A stretch of 64,000 nt of DNA from Acidimicrobiales bacterium (GTDB taxonomy: Bacteria > Actinomycetota > Acidimicrobiia > Acidimicrobiales > Palsa-688), in contig DASUWA010000011.1 of the NCBI GenBank assembly GCA_036378675.1, positions 18,415 to 82,414 on the forward strand, given 5' to 3'. The notes beneath the pieces were generated by a model that worked only from the letters and a program-made list of their open reading frames with translations, was not told the DNA's origin and did no database searches. A program made the translations under genes and the position numbers. Positions 33,565 to 42,695 of the stretch are shown here, piece after piece (position 1 is the stretch's first letter; every line of letters starts with the position of its first letter).

Positions 33565-36500
33565 CGGCGTCCCGAGCGGGCTACCGCGTCTGCGTCGGTC
33601 CCGAGATACGAAGCGATCACGTCGGGGTGCGAAAGAACCTCGTCTGGCGACCCTTCCGCGATGATGCGCCCGAGCTCCAGCGCGATAAGCCGATCGCAGA
33701 GAGACGAGATCAACGTCATGTCGTGCTCGATAACAACGATCGAGCAACCGGTGTCGGACACAACCCGGCGCAACAATGGCGCCAGAGCCTCGGTCTCCGC
33801 CTGAGCCACACCTCCGGACGGCTCGTCAAGAAGCAGAACGTCGGGACGCTGCGCCATCACACAGGCAAGCTCGAGGATCCGACGCGTGCCGGTGGAAAGC
33901 AAGCCCGCCGGCCGGTCGCGGAAAGCCGTCAGCCCTAGCTCCTCGACCAGGTCGTCGACTCGCTCGGCGACCGCCGCCTCCGAGTCCGTTGACGCCGGCA
34001 TTCTGAACGCCGCCGCGAAGGGGTCACGGTTGGCGACGTGCCGCTCGAGGGCGACCGCGATGGTTTCGGCGACTGTCAGGCTCGGAAACAAGCGGGCTTC
34101 CTGAAAGGACCTGCCGAGACCGGCCCATGCGCGTTCGTGAGGCGCCCAATCGGTGACATCCTCGCCGAATATCCGGACCCTCCCCTCGTCTGACGCGAGA
34201 AACCCGCACATGACGTCGAACAGGGTCGTCTTTCCGGCGCCGTTGTGGCCGATGAGCCCGACGACCTCTCCCCGCCGGATACTCAAGTCGACGTGGTCGA
34301 CGGCAGTGATGCCACCGAACCGCTTCACCAGGTCGGCACACTCGAGAACCGAAACCGAAGTCGCCAGCTCCTCGACTTGCCCGCCGTTCGTAGTAACGGT
34401 GACCGGTCGTTGTTGATGGGCCGTCTCGCAACCGATGAACACCGCCCTCAGGAGGTCGGGCCGGTCGAGTAGATCCGCGGCCGGTCCGCTGAAACGAACC
34501 TGCCCTTTTTCCAAGAAGGTCGCGCGCTCCGCCAGAAGGAGCGCGACGTTCACCGATTGCTCGACGATCAAAACCGTGGTGCCCTGCCGGTGGATCTCCC
34601 GCACCGCGTCGAGCAGCGTCGACACAACCGTCGGCGCAAGCCCTAGTGACAATTCGTCGATGCAAAGCAGCCTTGGGCGCACCAGGAAAGCCATCGCGAG
34701 CGACAGCATCTGCTGCTCGCCCCCGGACAAGTTTCCGGCGGTCTGGGCCGAACGTTCGGAGAGAACGGGAAAAAGGTCGGTCACTCGCCGCCGAGCCTCC
34801 GTGGCGGCAGAACGATCGGCGCGCAGCGGCCAAGAAGCAACTCTGAGGTTCTCCGCGACGGTCAACGACGGGAACACGCCTCGCCCGCCCGGCATCATGG
34901 TGAGCCCCATCCGGGCTATCGCCTCGGTCGGGTGACCGGTCACGTCCGCAGTACCGAAGGCAACCCGCCCCTCGTTGGATGGGAGGAGACCGGTGACTGC
35001 ACGGAGGAGGCTGGACTTTCCGGCTCCGTTGGTGCCGAGCAGGGCGACGATCTCACCCTCGCGGACGGTCAGGTCCACACCGAACAGCACCTGCATCTGG
35101 CCGTACGAAGCGCACACGTTGCGGCACTCCAGCAGCACGCGCGGATCCAGCAAATCGTCGTCGCTGGAGACCGCCAGTAGCTCCCGCGTCGCCTCGTCGG
35201 CATCCCCGCCGGTCTCGTCGACGGTGGCCCATGCGCTCGTGTCGAGCCCGCGACGGCGGGCCACCGCGACGACGAGCCGGTCGCGTGCTCGCTCGTAGAG
35301 TCCGGCGAGCCCGGAAGGCAGAACCATCAACACCACCAGCAGCCCGACTCCAGTCAAGAGCAGTTGTGCCTTGGGGAACTCGATGCCGATCCACTGGATC
35401 AGCGCGACGCCGGCGAGCGATCCACCGATCGACGACAGTCCTCCGATCACGACCATCGAGAAGACCGTGATGCTGTCAACCGGCTGGAAGGTTTGGTAGC
35501 CGACGCCGCCGAGTATCACGACGTAGAGGGCACCGGCCGCACCCGCGATCACTCCTGCAACCGTGAAGGCCATCAGTCGGGTTCGGGCTGTCGGGATGGC
35601 AGCAGCCTCGGCGGCGCGGATGTTGTCGCGGGTGGCGAGAATCACCCGTCCCGAACGCGCTGCACGGATGCCTCGCGCCAGAACGATCGACAGTGCAAGG
35701 ACGCCGAGGCACAACAGGTAGACGTCGCCCTCACCGTGTAGCGGAAACCGCTTCCAGAGCACCGGCCTGACCACCGACGACGGCAGTTGTTTGGCGAAGT
35801 TGGTCGGATTGAAGAAGAAATCGTTCGCTGCGACTGCGAACGCGAGAGTGGTCACCGCCAGGTAGAGCCCCCGGACGCGAAGTGCGGGGAGGCCGAGCAC
35901 CACGGCAACGACAGCGGCGGCCACGCAGGCAGCGGCCATCGAGAGAAAGAAGTCAAGATCGAAGTGCATCATCAGATCGCCCGCCACGACGGCGCCGACT
36001 CCGACGAGGGCGAACTGCCCGAGGCTTATGGTGCCGGTCCACCCCGATAACACCACGAGAGACAGCGCGGCCAGGGCGAAGACCAACCCGATGCTGACCT
36101 GGTCGAGGCGACCGGGCGATACAAACGCCGGAAGCGTGAGCAGAACCGCCGCTAATGCCATGAGCGCTATGCCTTTTGCGGCCCTCACTTCCGGAAGGGT
36201 CCGAAGGTAAGACGCTATGGGCCGAAGATCCCCGATCGCCGACCACGACGAGTCGTCGGATGTTTCCGCGCGGTTCTCGGAGCGATGCTGAAGCAGCAGG
36301 GCTATGAGGATCACGCCGAGGAACAGGGGCGTCTCGACGGACTGCTTCGACACGTCGAGCCGGACGACCGATTCCATGACGCCAAGGACGACAGCTGCGA
36401 CGAACGCGACAACGAGCGAATCCATTCTCGCGACCACAGCCGCAGCCAGGGGCGGCAGCAGGATCGCGGGTCCCGCAGCTGCGTCCAGAGGCACTCCCGC

Positions 36501-37274
36501 CCGGGGCGCTTGCAGAATCACCGCGAGCGCGGCCACCACCCCACCAAGCGTCCACACTCCGAGAAGCAGGCGCCTCGCGGGAATCGCGAGAAGTCGCGCC
36601 CGGTCCGGGTTGTCGGCGATCGCGCGCACCGCCCTGCCAGCGTCGGTGGCGAGCAGCCACCACGAGACGGCGACGACCACCAGCGGCACAACAGCCACGA
36701 CGACGAGGTCGTTGCCGTTGAACAGGACCGGCTTGATCTCGGTGTGCACGGCCGACAGGCCCGTCTGGAAAGAGGCAATCAACGCCGGCCCGTGGAACCA
36801 CCGAGGGACGTACAGCCCGATCCCGCCGAGCAGTTGCGCCAGCCCGATGCTCGCAACCGTCAACACCAGTCTCGGCGACTTCGAAAAGCGCCAGTTGATC
36901 AACGCGCCGACACCGAACCCGACCACCGCGCCGATCAGCAGCGAGAAGAGTACGACGACGGACCACGGCCAGCGGTGCGAGAGATAGATCGACGCACCGA
37001 TTCCAGCCGGCAGCCCGCCCATCGCGCCGTAGGAGAAGTTGATCGCCCGGGTGACCTTGAAGGTCAGAACCAGGCCGAGGGCGAGGAGACCATTGAGGCT
37101 CCCGTACAGCACCCCGTATAGGACGGTGCCCAGGGGAACCTCGTGAGGAACGACCCGGGTCAGAATCAGCAGGCCGCCCACGCCCGCCGCTGCGAGGATC
37201 CGCCAGTCAGTTATGCGGTCAGCGAGCCGGTCGACGTTGCGGTCCTTTGTCAGCCGTGCGGTCATGCGGTTCAT
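33501..37274 (-). CDS. Single-chain branched-chain amino acid-type ABC transporter (LivH-LivM-LivF-LivG fusion)
   Basis: One uninterrupted 1257-residue frame carries all four cytoplasmic-membrane parts of a Liv-type importer. Approximate order: LivH permease 1-325 (GLVLTFKVTRAINFSYGAMG), linker, LivM permease 360-665 (LSGWTGTISLGQFALVGVGA), LivF ATPase 715-940 (Walker A GTNGAGKSS near 746, LSGGEQQ near 848), and LivG ATPase 975-1225 (Walker A GHNGAGKTT near 1007, DVLLLDEPSGG). A basic tail ends the chain. The LivG signature is the unusual LSTGTRR. ATG 37274 overlaps the TGA of the solute-binding protein as ATGA, so translation is coupled. Import of branched-chain amino acids, amides or related solutes is inferred. 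Confidence 0.88.
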   Translation of the reverse strand: MNRMTARLTKDRNVDRLADRITDWRILAAAGVGGLLILTRVVPHEVPLGTVLYGVLYGSLNGLLALGLVLTFKVTRAINFSYGAMGGLPAGIGASIYLSHRWPWSVVVLFSLLIGAVVGFGVGALINWRFSKSPRLVLTVASIGLAQLLGGIGLYVPRWFHGPALIASFQTGLSAVHTEIKPVLFNGNDLVVVAVVPLVVVAVSWWLLATDAGRAVRAIADNPDRARLLAIPARRLLLGVWTLGGVVAALAVILQAPRAGVPLDAAAGPAILLPPLAAAVVARMDSLVVAFVAAVVLGVMESVVRLDVSKQSVETPLFLGVILIALLLQHRSENRAETSDDSSWSAIGDLRPIASYLRTLPEVRAAKGIALMALAAVLLTLPAFVSPGRLDQVSIGLVFALAALSLVVLSGWTGTISLGQFALVGVGAVVAGDLMMHFDLDFFLSMAAACVAAAVVAVVLGLPALRVRGLYLAVTTLAFAVAANDFFFNPTNFAKQLPSSVVRPVLWKRFPLHGEGDVYLLCLGVLALSIVLARGIRAARSGRVILATRDNIRAAEAAAIPTARTRLMAFTVAGVIAGAAGALYVVILGGVGYQTFQPVDSITVFSMVVIGGLSSIGGSLAGVALIQWIGIEFPKAQLLLTGVGLLVVLMVLPSGLAGLYERARDRLVVAVARRRGLDTSAWATVDETGGDADEATRELLAVSSDDDLLDPRVLLECRNVCASYGQMQVLFGVDLTVREGEIVALLGTNGAGKSSLLRAVTGLLPSNEGRVAFGTADVTGHPTEAIARMGLTMMPGGRGVFPSLTVAENLRVASWPLRADRSAATEARRRVTDLFPVLSERSAQTAGNLSGGEQQMLSLAMAFLVRPRLLCIDELSLGLAPTVVSTLLDAVREIHRQGTTVLIVEQSVNVALLLAERATFLEKGQVRFSGPAADLLDRPDLLRAVFIGCETAHQQRPVTVTTNGGQVEELATSVSVLECADLVKRFGGITAVDHVDLSIRRGEVVGLIGHNGAGKTTLFDVMCGFLASDEGRVRIFGEDVTDWAPHERAWAGLGRSFQEARLFPSLTVAETIAVALERHVANRDPFAAAFRMPASTDSEAAVAERVDDLVEELGLTAFRDRPAGLLSTGTRRILELACVMAQRPDVLLLDEPSGGVAQAETEALAPLLRRVVSDTGCSIVVIEHDMTLISSLCDRLIALELGRIIAEGSPDEVLSHPDVIASYLGTDADAVARSGRRQAPARARSGAARPAIKGRSR

Positions 37275-38989
37275 TGGGGGCCGTTGGGGAACACCGGCGG
37301 CGGTCCGGTGGGAGTGGTGGCCGGCGTGTAGTAGGTCGAGCCGAGCACCCACGAACCCTGCTCCTGATCGAAGCTCGACATCGCCTTCGGGTTCCACCAT
37401 TCGAACCGGTATGAATGCTGCGGCGTCCAGTACGCGGCGCCGTTGATGTTGAAGGTCCAGGGCCCGTATTCGCCGTTCCCGCCGCCGTAGTTCCACAGCC
37501 CCTTCTCGAAGTTGAGCGGCGTGAGGTTCGGACCGGCTTCTTGGATCCCCAGCGCGAGGATGTAGAGATCCTCGTACAGGATGTCCACGATGTGTGCCGG
37601 GGGGTTGCCCGGGTCGACCGACTTCGCGGCGAAGTATCCGAGCGATCCACCGTAGGGGGGAACGTCGCCGTTGTTGGAGACCCCCATGGCGTGGGACCAG
37701 ACCGCCTGGTTGAAGAGCTGGGCGACCAGGTCGATGTCCGTGAACGCAGCGCCGATGTTCAGCCACTCGGGCTCGTAGTGTGCGTTTTCGAGGTCGCCCG
37801 TGAGATATACGAGGGTGATCGGATCGCAACCGCATCCGATGGTCGTGATGCCATCGTTGACGATCTGCTGCTCGAGGCTCGCAGCCTCCTGGGACAGCTG
37901 CGAAAGATCGAGCGTGTAGGTGAGATTGGCGGCTGCCGGATGTCCGGCAGCAGCCATAGCGTCGAGCACCCGGTGCGCGCACTGCTGGTAGGCGGGGTTG
38001 TCGGGGGCGATGATGGCCGACTTTCGCGGTTGCCCGTTGCGGACCCCGGTGCCTGCCCACGTGACGTTCTGCGTGGCCATGTCGCGAACCGAGATCGCAG
38101 CGCCCTCGTCGGAGAGGTCGGTGCAGCTCGGGAAAAAGCTCCATCCGTATGGAGCGTGCTGCTGAAACCACTCCTGCGACATGTAAGGAACTCCGATGTT
38201 GACGACGCGCTGGGCGGAGAGCGCTTCCGCGTACGGTTGCGACAGGGCGCTGATGTCGCCGAACGCATGCATGGTGTCTGCAACGTGGATCGCGTCCGAC
38301 TGCGCCGCGGCTTGGCCGCCGCCTGTGATCTCCTGGCCGAGCTGGCCCTGCCCGTTGTACTGCTGCAGAACCATCTTGCGGCCGTAGAACTGGAAGTGCA
38401 GGTTGAAGTAGGCCACCAGATCCGACAGCGTCCTCTCGACCGACTGGGGTGAGTCGGCGAACCGGCTGGCGTTGTACTTCCCCGCGATCTGCTGGATCGC
38501 TTGTTGCGCGCTCGACACGTTGTCCGCAGGTATCCGGTAACTGACGGTGATGGTGCTGGCAGTGACTCCCAGGCTGGTCGCTCCCCCGTTCCCTCCCGAG
38601 AACTGCACGCACGGCGGAGCGTAAGGATCACCTTGCACCTGCCGGCCGGCACACGCGGTCACAACCGGCGGGGCGTTCCCGCTTACTCCAGCATGGGCGG
38701 TTATGGCTGACCCAGAGGTGCCGGAGCCGCCGGCGGTGCTGCCGCCAACGGTCGCTGCCCCCTGCGACGACCCTGACACCGGAAGCCCGGTTGCCGCTCC
38801 GGGACCCTGTCCGCTACCGGAACCGGCTCCGGCGCTGACGTTCTGCTCGGGCGCCACCGTGGGGACGAGCAACGCCATCAGAAGGAATGCCGCTCCGATG
38901 ACCAGGGCGGGTCCGTAGCCAAGAAGGAGCCTCCTGTCCGAAGGACGCAGGACGCGGGGCTGCCGATCGGTCGTGTCGCCGTCGGTCAT
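37271..38989 (-). CDS. ABC transporter substrate-binding protein, membrane-anchored
   Basis: 572-residue extracytoplasmic solute-binding protein of the Leu/Ile/Val-type periplasmic-binding family (type I fold). After 22 polar residues, one hydrophobic helix (about 24-46) acts as signal anchor. A Gly/Ser/Ala-rich linker of about 70 residues follows, then the binding domain with SVRDMATQNVTWAGTGVRNG and TTIGCGCDPITLVYLTG. It is longer than the usual ~400 residues because of the linker. The ATG overlaps the upstream gene's stop as ATGA, and its own stop overlaps the Liv fusion start, so a three-gene coupled operon is clear. No lipobox Cys is seen. The ligand is unknown. Confidence 0.85.
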   Translation of the reverse strand: MTDGDTTDRQPRVLRPSDRRLLLGYGPALVIGAAFLLMALLVPTVAPEQNVSAGAGSGSGQGPGAATGLPVSGSSQGAATVGGSTAGGSGTSGSAITAHAGVSGNAPPVVTACAGRQVQGDPYAPPCVQFSGGNGGATSLGVTASTITVSYRIPADNVSSAQQAIQQIAGKYNASRFADSPQSVERTLSDLVAYFNLHFQFYGRKMVLQQYNGQGQLGQEITGGGQAAAQSDAIHVADTMHAFGDISALSQPYAEALSAQRVVNIGVPYMSQEWFQQHAPYGWSFFPSCTDLSDEGAAISVRDMATQNVTWAGTGVRNGQPRKSAIIAPDNPAYQQCAHRVLDAMAAAGHPAAANLTYTLDLSQLSQEAASLEQQIVNDGITTIGCGCDPITLVYLTGDLENAHYEPEWLNIGAAFTDIDLVAQLFNQAVWSHAMGVSNNGDVPPYGGSLGYFAAKSVDPGNPPAHIVDILYEDLYILALGIQEAGPNLTPLNFEKGLWNYGGGNGEYGPWTFNINGAAYWTPQHSYRFEWWNPKAMSSFDQEQGSWVLGSTYYTPATTPTGPPPVFPNGPQ

Positions 38990-40503
38990 GCCCGAAGCCT
39001 CCTGCGGCGCCGGCGAGGGCGCGGTTGGCGATGGCCGTAGACCGCGTCAGCTGCGAGCAACCCGCTTCCCAGGAGGACCACCGCGACCGCAGCAACGGAA
39101 GCCAGGCCGCGCCAGCAGCCCGAGCCACCCCGGGGGCTGATGGTGACGCACTTGACCAAGCCGACCGTTCGGACGGATTGTTGAGATCCCCCGCTGCGCG
39201 GAGCTGCTGCGGAGGACCCTGTCGCCGGCGTGGCGGCCTGGTAGCTCGGCAAGTTCGGCATGCTCGGCGGCGAAGGCCCCGAGCCGGGGGCGGTGAGGGG
39301 AAGGCCAGAGAACCCGGATGGTGGAAGAGGCGTCGCTGAGGGCGAACCGGCGAAGTCGAAGGGGTTCGTAAACGATGGCGCTGCCAATGTGTCCGCGCTC
39401 GCCCCTCCGAAGAACAGGTCCACCGCGCCTGCCCCCTCGAGGCTGGACATGAGAAGCGTGAGACCCGTTTCTGGAACTGTCGAGAGCTGCCCGAGAAGAT
39501 TCTTCAATTGCGAGCAGTCGGCGCCGTGGGTCACTTGCCCGTTCAAGGCGTTGATGACCTGAGTGAGGGGCCCGACTGCGGGGCTGGCGAGTTGGTTGTC
39601 GAGTGCCGACCCGCTGAAGTGGACCTGGAGTGGACTCATCGACACCGCTCCTGTTCCTGGATCGACCGACTCGGCCGGGAGCGAAATCGTCACTCCCAGC
39701 ATCGCGAGAAGTCCGTTCACCCCGGCCAGAGCGGTCCCGATCGGAACGGTTCCGGGGATGGTTATCGGGATCCCCCCAAGCCCTACGACCGTGATCGACG
39801 AGTAGCCGAAGGTGGCCTTGTTGGTGGGTTCGGAATTGCCGCGCTGTTGCGAGGCGCTCCACTTCAGCCCGTCGATGACTACCTTGCCGCCCAGAAGGCC
39901 CACGTCCTCGGCTACGGACGCGCTCGCGTTTTGCGCCTGTCCGTCCACGTAGTGAACCTCCGACTGCGCAATACCTTCGACGTGCACGACGCCGGGGACG
40001 TCCTGAGTCACCGGGTACGTGCGTGCTTCTGCCGACTCCGGCTTGACGGACACGCTTACATGCTCCGTGCCGGAGCCCGGCGGCGTCTTGACCCCCGGGA
40101 ACAACTGAGCCTGAGTCGTGGCGCTGGACGGACCGTTCGCCGAGTCGGCGCTGAGCGGCTGCGGCTGCTGCTTCAGCGTGATGGCCTGGCCGCAGATAGG
40201 GCTCGACGCGACGGCGTAGCCGAGGCCGCCGAGATTGACCAGTGCTGAGGTGGCCTGCGTTTCTGACTGGTCGTACGCGGAGTAGGCCTGGCCGATCGTG
40301 CTGGTCAGGTACACGCCGCTCGAGGACGGCGAGGTGCCCACCACCGCGGAGTTGGCGGACGCCTCCCAGGCTTGGACGCTTCCTTCTGCCTGAGCGCCGG
40401 GAATGGCGACCTGAGACAGGACCAGTCCTGCGACACCGGCCAAAACGACGCCCACTGCCCTGCGCCGTCCCCCCATCGCGTTGGTGCCGATCTCCACGCT
40501 CAT
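38986..40503 (-). CDS. Exported membrane-anchored protein, first gene of the Liv operon
   Basis: 505-residue exported protein with no family I recognise. ATG 40503 follows a GGGGGG ribosome site. The signal peptide has n-region GGRRR, core AVGVVLAGVAGLVLSQVAI and cleavage site AQA near residue 39. The mature part is beta-rich, with SVKPESAEARTYPVTQDVPG and an internal conserved-looking GGIPITIPGTVPIG segment. A Pro/Ser-rich stalk (about 395-455), a transmembrane helix near 475-497 and an Arg-rich tail (RRRRRR) anchor the C terminus. Its stop overlaps the start of the solute-binding protein by ATGA, so it probably assists the transporter as a surface receptor or scaffold (inference). Confidence 0.7.
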   Translation of the reverse strand: MSVEIGTNAMGGRRRAVGVVLAGVAGLVLSQVAIPGAQAEGSVQAWEASANSAVVGTSPSSSGVYLTSTIGQAYSAYDQSETQATSALVNLGGLGYAVASSPICGQAITLKQQPQPLSADSANGPSSATTQAQLFPGVKTPPGSGTEHVSVSVKPESAEARTYPVTQDVPGVVHVEGIAQSEVHYVDGQAQNASASVAEDVGLLGGKVVIDGLKWSASQQRGNSEPTNKATFGYSSITVVGLGGIPITIPGTVPIGTALAGVNGLLAMLGVTISLPAESVDPGTGAVSMSPLQVHFSGSALDNQLASPAVGPLTQVINALNGQVTHGADCSQLKNLLGQLSTVPETGLTLLMSSLEGAGAVDLFFGGASADTLAAPSFTNPFDFAGSPSATPLPPSGFSGLPLTAPGSGPSPPSMPNLPSYQAATPATGSSAAAPRSGGSQQSVRTVGLVKCVTISPRGGSGCWRGLASVAAVAVVLLGSGLLAADAVYGHRQPRPRRRRRRLRA

Positions 40504-40628
40504 CCCCCCAGCGGCCGAACCAGAACACCGCCGGGCCGGATCGACACCGACGGAATACAGGCTTCGGGAAAAGGTTAGCCGGGCCAAATCTGACCTATCC
40601 CGTCACACCGCCTCCATACCGTGGAACC

Positions 40629-41375
40629 ATGGGATACCGCGGAAAGCTGTCTGAGCAGGCAAGGGCGCGCGAACTGCGCACGCAGGCCTGGACGCTCGCG
40701 GACATCGCCTCCGAGCTAGGAGTCGCGAAGTCTTCGGTGTCCCTTTGGGTTCGGGATGTGGAGTTCACGCCGGAACCTCGACGCGCTGCTCGCCGGCGTG
40801 GGCCGAACATCCTCCAGCGGCGCAAGGCGGACGAGATCGAGCGGCTGAAGATCGAGGGGCTCCTGCGGCTCGGGAGCTTGAGTGAGCAGGCGTTTCTGGC
40901 TGCCGGGGCGGCGCTCTATGCCGGCGAGGGAGCCAAGAAGGATGGGAACGTCCTTTTCGCCAACAGCGATCCACGAATCGTTGCCTTCCACTGTGAATGG
41001 CTGCGGTGTTTCTTTGCCGTCGATGAGCGGCGCCTAACAGCCCGTGTCTACCTTCACGAAGGTCTCGACCTAGCCGCCGCTCAAGTGTTCTGGTCGAACA
41101 TAACCGGAATACCTTTGGCGCAGTTCCGGAAGCCATACCGAGCCCGTGCCGACGCAACAATCCGTCGCAACAAGCACGAACACGGTTGTGTCTATGTCCG
41201 TTATTGCAGCAGCGAGATGCATCGGGCGATAATGGGGCTGATCGACGCTCTGCTATCGTCGAATGGACATTCCGGGGTAGCTCAATCGGCAGAGCGACGG
41301 CCTGTTAAGCCGCTGGTTGTGGGTCCGAGTCCCACCCCCGGAGCACCGGTGGACCAGCGACTATTCGTCGTGTAA
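40629..41375 (+). CDS. HTH / LAGLIDADG-like protein whose frame continues through tRNA-Asn
   Basis: 248-residue frame. Residues 1-60 hold a helix-turn-helix ([20 protein letters not shown]). The centre has [20 protein letters not shown] followed by [20 protein letters not shown], resembling the GLYxGEG/FTNSDP pattern of LAGLIDADG-like nuclease-fold proteins in actinobacteria. Homology appears to end near residue 212 ([10 protein letters not shown]). The frame then reads on through the entire tRNA-Asn ([17 protein letters not shown]) and stops at 41375, also overlapping the 3' end of convergent rpoD by 15 bp. ATG 40629 lies 6 nt after TACCGT. Whether the tRNA-encoded tail is made depends on transcript processing. 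Nuclease activity is not established. Confidence 0.7.
   Translation: MGYRGKLSEQARARELRTQAWTLADIASELGVAKSSVSLWVRDVEFTPEPRRAARRRGPNILQRRKADEIERLKIEGLLRLGSLSEQAFLAAGAALYAGEGAKKDGNVLFANSDPRIVAFHCEWLRCFFAVDERRLTARVYLHEGLDLAAAQVFWSNITGIPLAQFRKPYRARADATIRRNKHEHGCVYVRYCSSEMHRAIMGLIDALLSSNGHSGVAQSAERRPVKPLVVGPSPTPGAPVDQRLFVV
41271..41343 (+). tRNA. tRNA-Asn (anticodon GTT)
   Basis: A complete cloverleaf of 73 nt can be drawn. The acceptor TCCGGGG pairs with CCCCGGA (41336-41342), the D stem is GCTC/GAGC, the anticodon stem ACGGC/GCCGC has one A-C mismatch at its outer pair, the loop CTGTTAA has anticodon GTT at 41304-41306, and the T arm is GTGGG-TCCGAGT-CCCAC. The discriminator is G at 41343. The 3' CCA is not encoded (CAC follows). 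The gene lies wholly inside the 3' part of the upstream same-strand open frame and 18 nt before the stop of convergent rpoD. Confidence 0.95.
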
Positions 41376-42695
41376 GTAGTCCCGAAGATGCCCGCTGTGC
41401 ATGGGGTGGCGAAGCTTGGCGAGCGTCTTCGACTCGATCTGACGGATCCGCTCACGCGTCACGCCGAACTCGCGTCCGACCTCCTCCAAAGTCCGCATCT
41501 GCCCGTCATCGAGCCCGAACCGAAGACGCACAACGCGCCGCTCCCTCTCGGACAACTCGGAGAGAGCCTCGTTGACCGCTTCGTTCAACATCGCCCGGGC
41601 GGCGGCTTCTGACGGTGCGATAGCCCCCTCGTCCTCGATCAGGTCGGAAAGGCTGAAGTCGTCGTCGCCCATCGGCTGTTCGAGAGAGACAGTTTCCTGG
41701 CTGACCCGCAGGATCTCGCGGACTTTCTCCGGAGTCATCTCCGCTCGGTCGGCAACCTCCTCCACGGAAGGCTCACGACCCAGGTCCTGCAACAGCTGAC
41801 GCTGCGCGCGCATCACCTTGTTGATGATGTCGACCATGTGAACCGGGATGCGGATGGTTCTCGCCTGATCCGCGATCGCGCGCGTGATCGCTTGCCGGAT
41901 CCACCACGTTGCATAGGTCGAGAACTTGAAGCCCTTCGTGTAGTCGAACTTCTCGACCGCTCTCATCAAACCGAGGTTGCCCTCCTGGATGAGATCAAGG
42001 AACGCCATTCCACGGTTGCGGTAGCGCTTCGCTATCGAGACCACCAGTCGAAGGTTGGCCTCAACCAGGATCCGCTTGGCGACCATGCCCTCCCGGCGGA
42101 GCCGTTCGTCGTGGGCGATCCCCTCTCGATTGCCCAGGAGGACGGTCTCCTCCTCGCAGTCGGCGAGTCGATCAGCCGCGGCGATCCCCTGCTCGACGCA
42201 ACGGGCGAGCACGACTTCTTCGGTCGCGGTAAGGAGAGGAACCTTTCCGATCTCCTTCAGATACATGCGCACCGGGTCGGAGGTGCTGCCTCCAGGCGAG
42301 AGATCGAAATCGAAGCGAGGCTCCCCGCCGGCGCCTGAACGCGCCCGTAAACGTTGCCCCGCGGGACCCGAAAAACGCGCGAGCGCGAGCGCGGACTCCT
42401 TGGCGGCAAGGTCGTCGATGATCACGTTGTTGATCACCGGCTTGGCCACCTCTTCGAGATCGGCATCTTCGCCTTCGGCAACAAGCAGAGTGTCGTCGCG
42501 CCATTCGATCCCCGCGGCCTTGACCCGACCGATTGCTGCGTTGATCAGCGTTGGCGTCAACTCAACCGACTCCATGACTTCCATCAGGTCGTCAGGAGTC
42601 AGGTAGCCGCGTTCACGACCGACGAGCAACAGAGCGACGAAGTGCCCCGTCATCTCGCCTTCGGGCGTGAACGGTATCGACCCCCCTTCAGTCAC
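41361..42695 (-). CDS. rpoD: Primary RNA polymerase sigma factor RpoD/SigA
   Basis: 444-residue group 1 sigma factor. Region 1.1 is at about 10-75, region 1.2 at [19 protein letters not shown] near 140, region 2 contains the core-binding and -10 helices ([37 protein letters not shown]), region 3 the EQPMGDDD segment, and region 4.2 the [24 protein letters not shown] non-conserved stretch between 1.2 and 2 is shorter than in proteobacteria. The start overlaps the dnaG stop by 8 bp, so dnaG-rpoD form an operon in the classic macromolecular-synthesis order, without rpsU. The stop overlaps the convergent HTH/tRNA-Asn frame. Confidence 0.96.
   Translation of the reverse strand: MTEGGSIPFTPEGEMTGHFVALLLVGRERGYLTPDDLMEVMESVELTPTLINAAIGRVKAAGIEWRDDTLLVAEGEDADLEEVAKPVINNVIIDDLAAKESALALARFSGPAGQRLRARSGAGGEPRFDFDLSPGGSTSDPVRMYLKEIGKVPLLTATEEVVLARCVEQGIAAADRLADCEEETVLLGNREGIAHDERLRREGMVAKRILVEANLRLVVSIAKRYRNRGMAFLDLIQEGNLGLMRAVEKFDYTKGFKFSTYATWWIRQAITRAIADQARTIRIPVHMVDIINKVMRAQRQLLQDLGREPSVEEVADRAEMTPEKVREILRVSQETVSLEQPMGDDDFSLSDLIEDEGAIAPSEAAARAMLNEAVNEALSELSERERRVVRLRFGLDDGQMRTLEEVGREFGVTRERIRQIESKTLAKLRHPMHSGHLRDYLHDE

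Noticed and set aside
37275..38612. Extension of the Liv fusion frame to 38612, which would give a 1703-residue protein
   Set aside because: This part is an alternative-frame shadow of the solute-binding protein gene. It is Arg/His-rich with no domain similarity, and the real start is the ATGA-coupled ATG at 37274.
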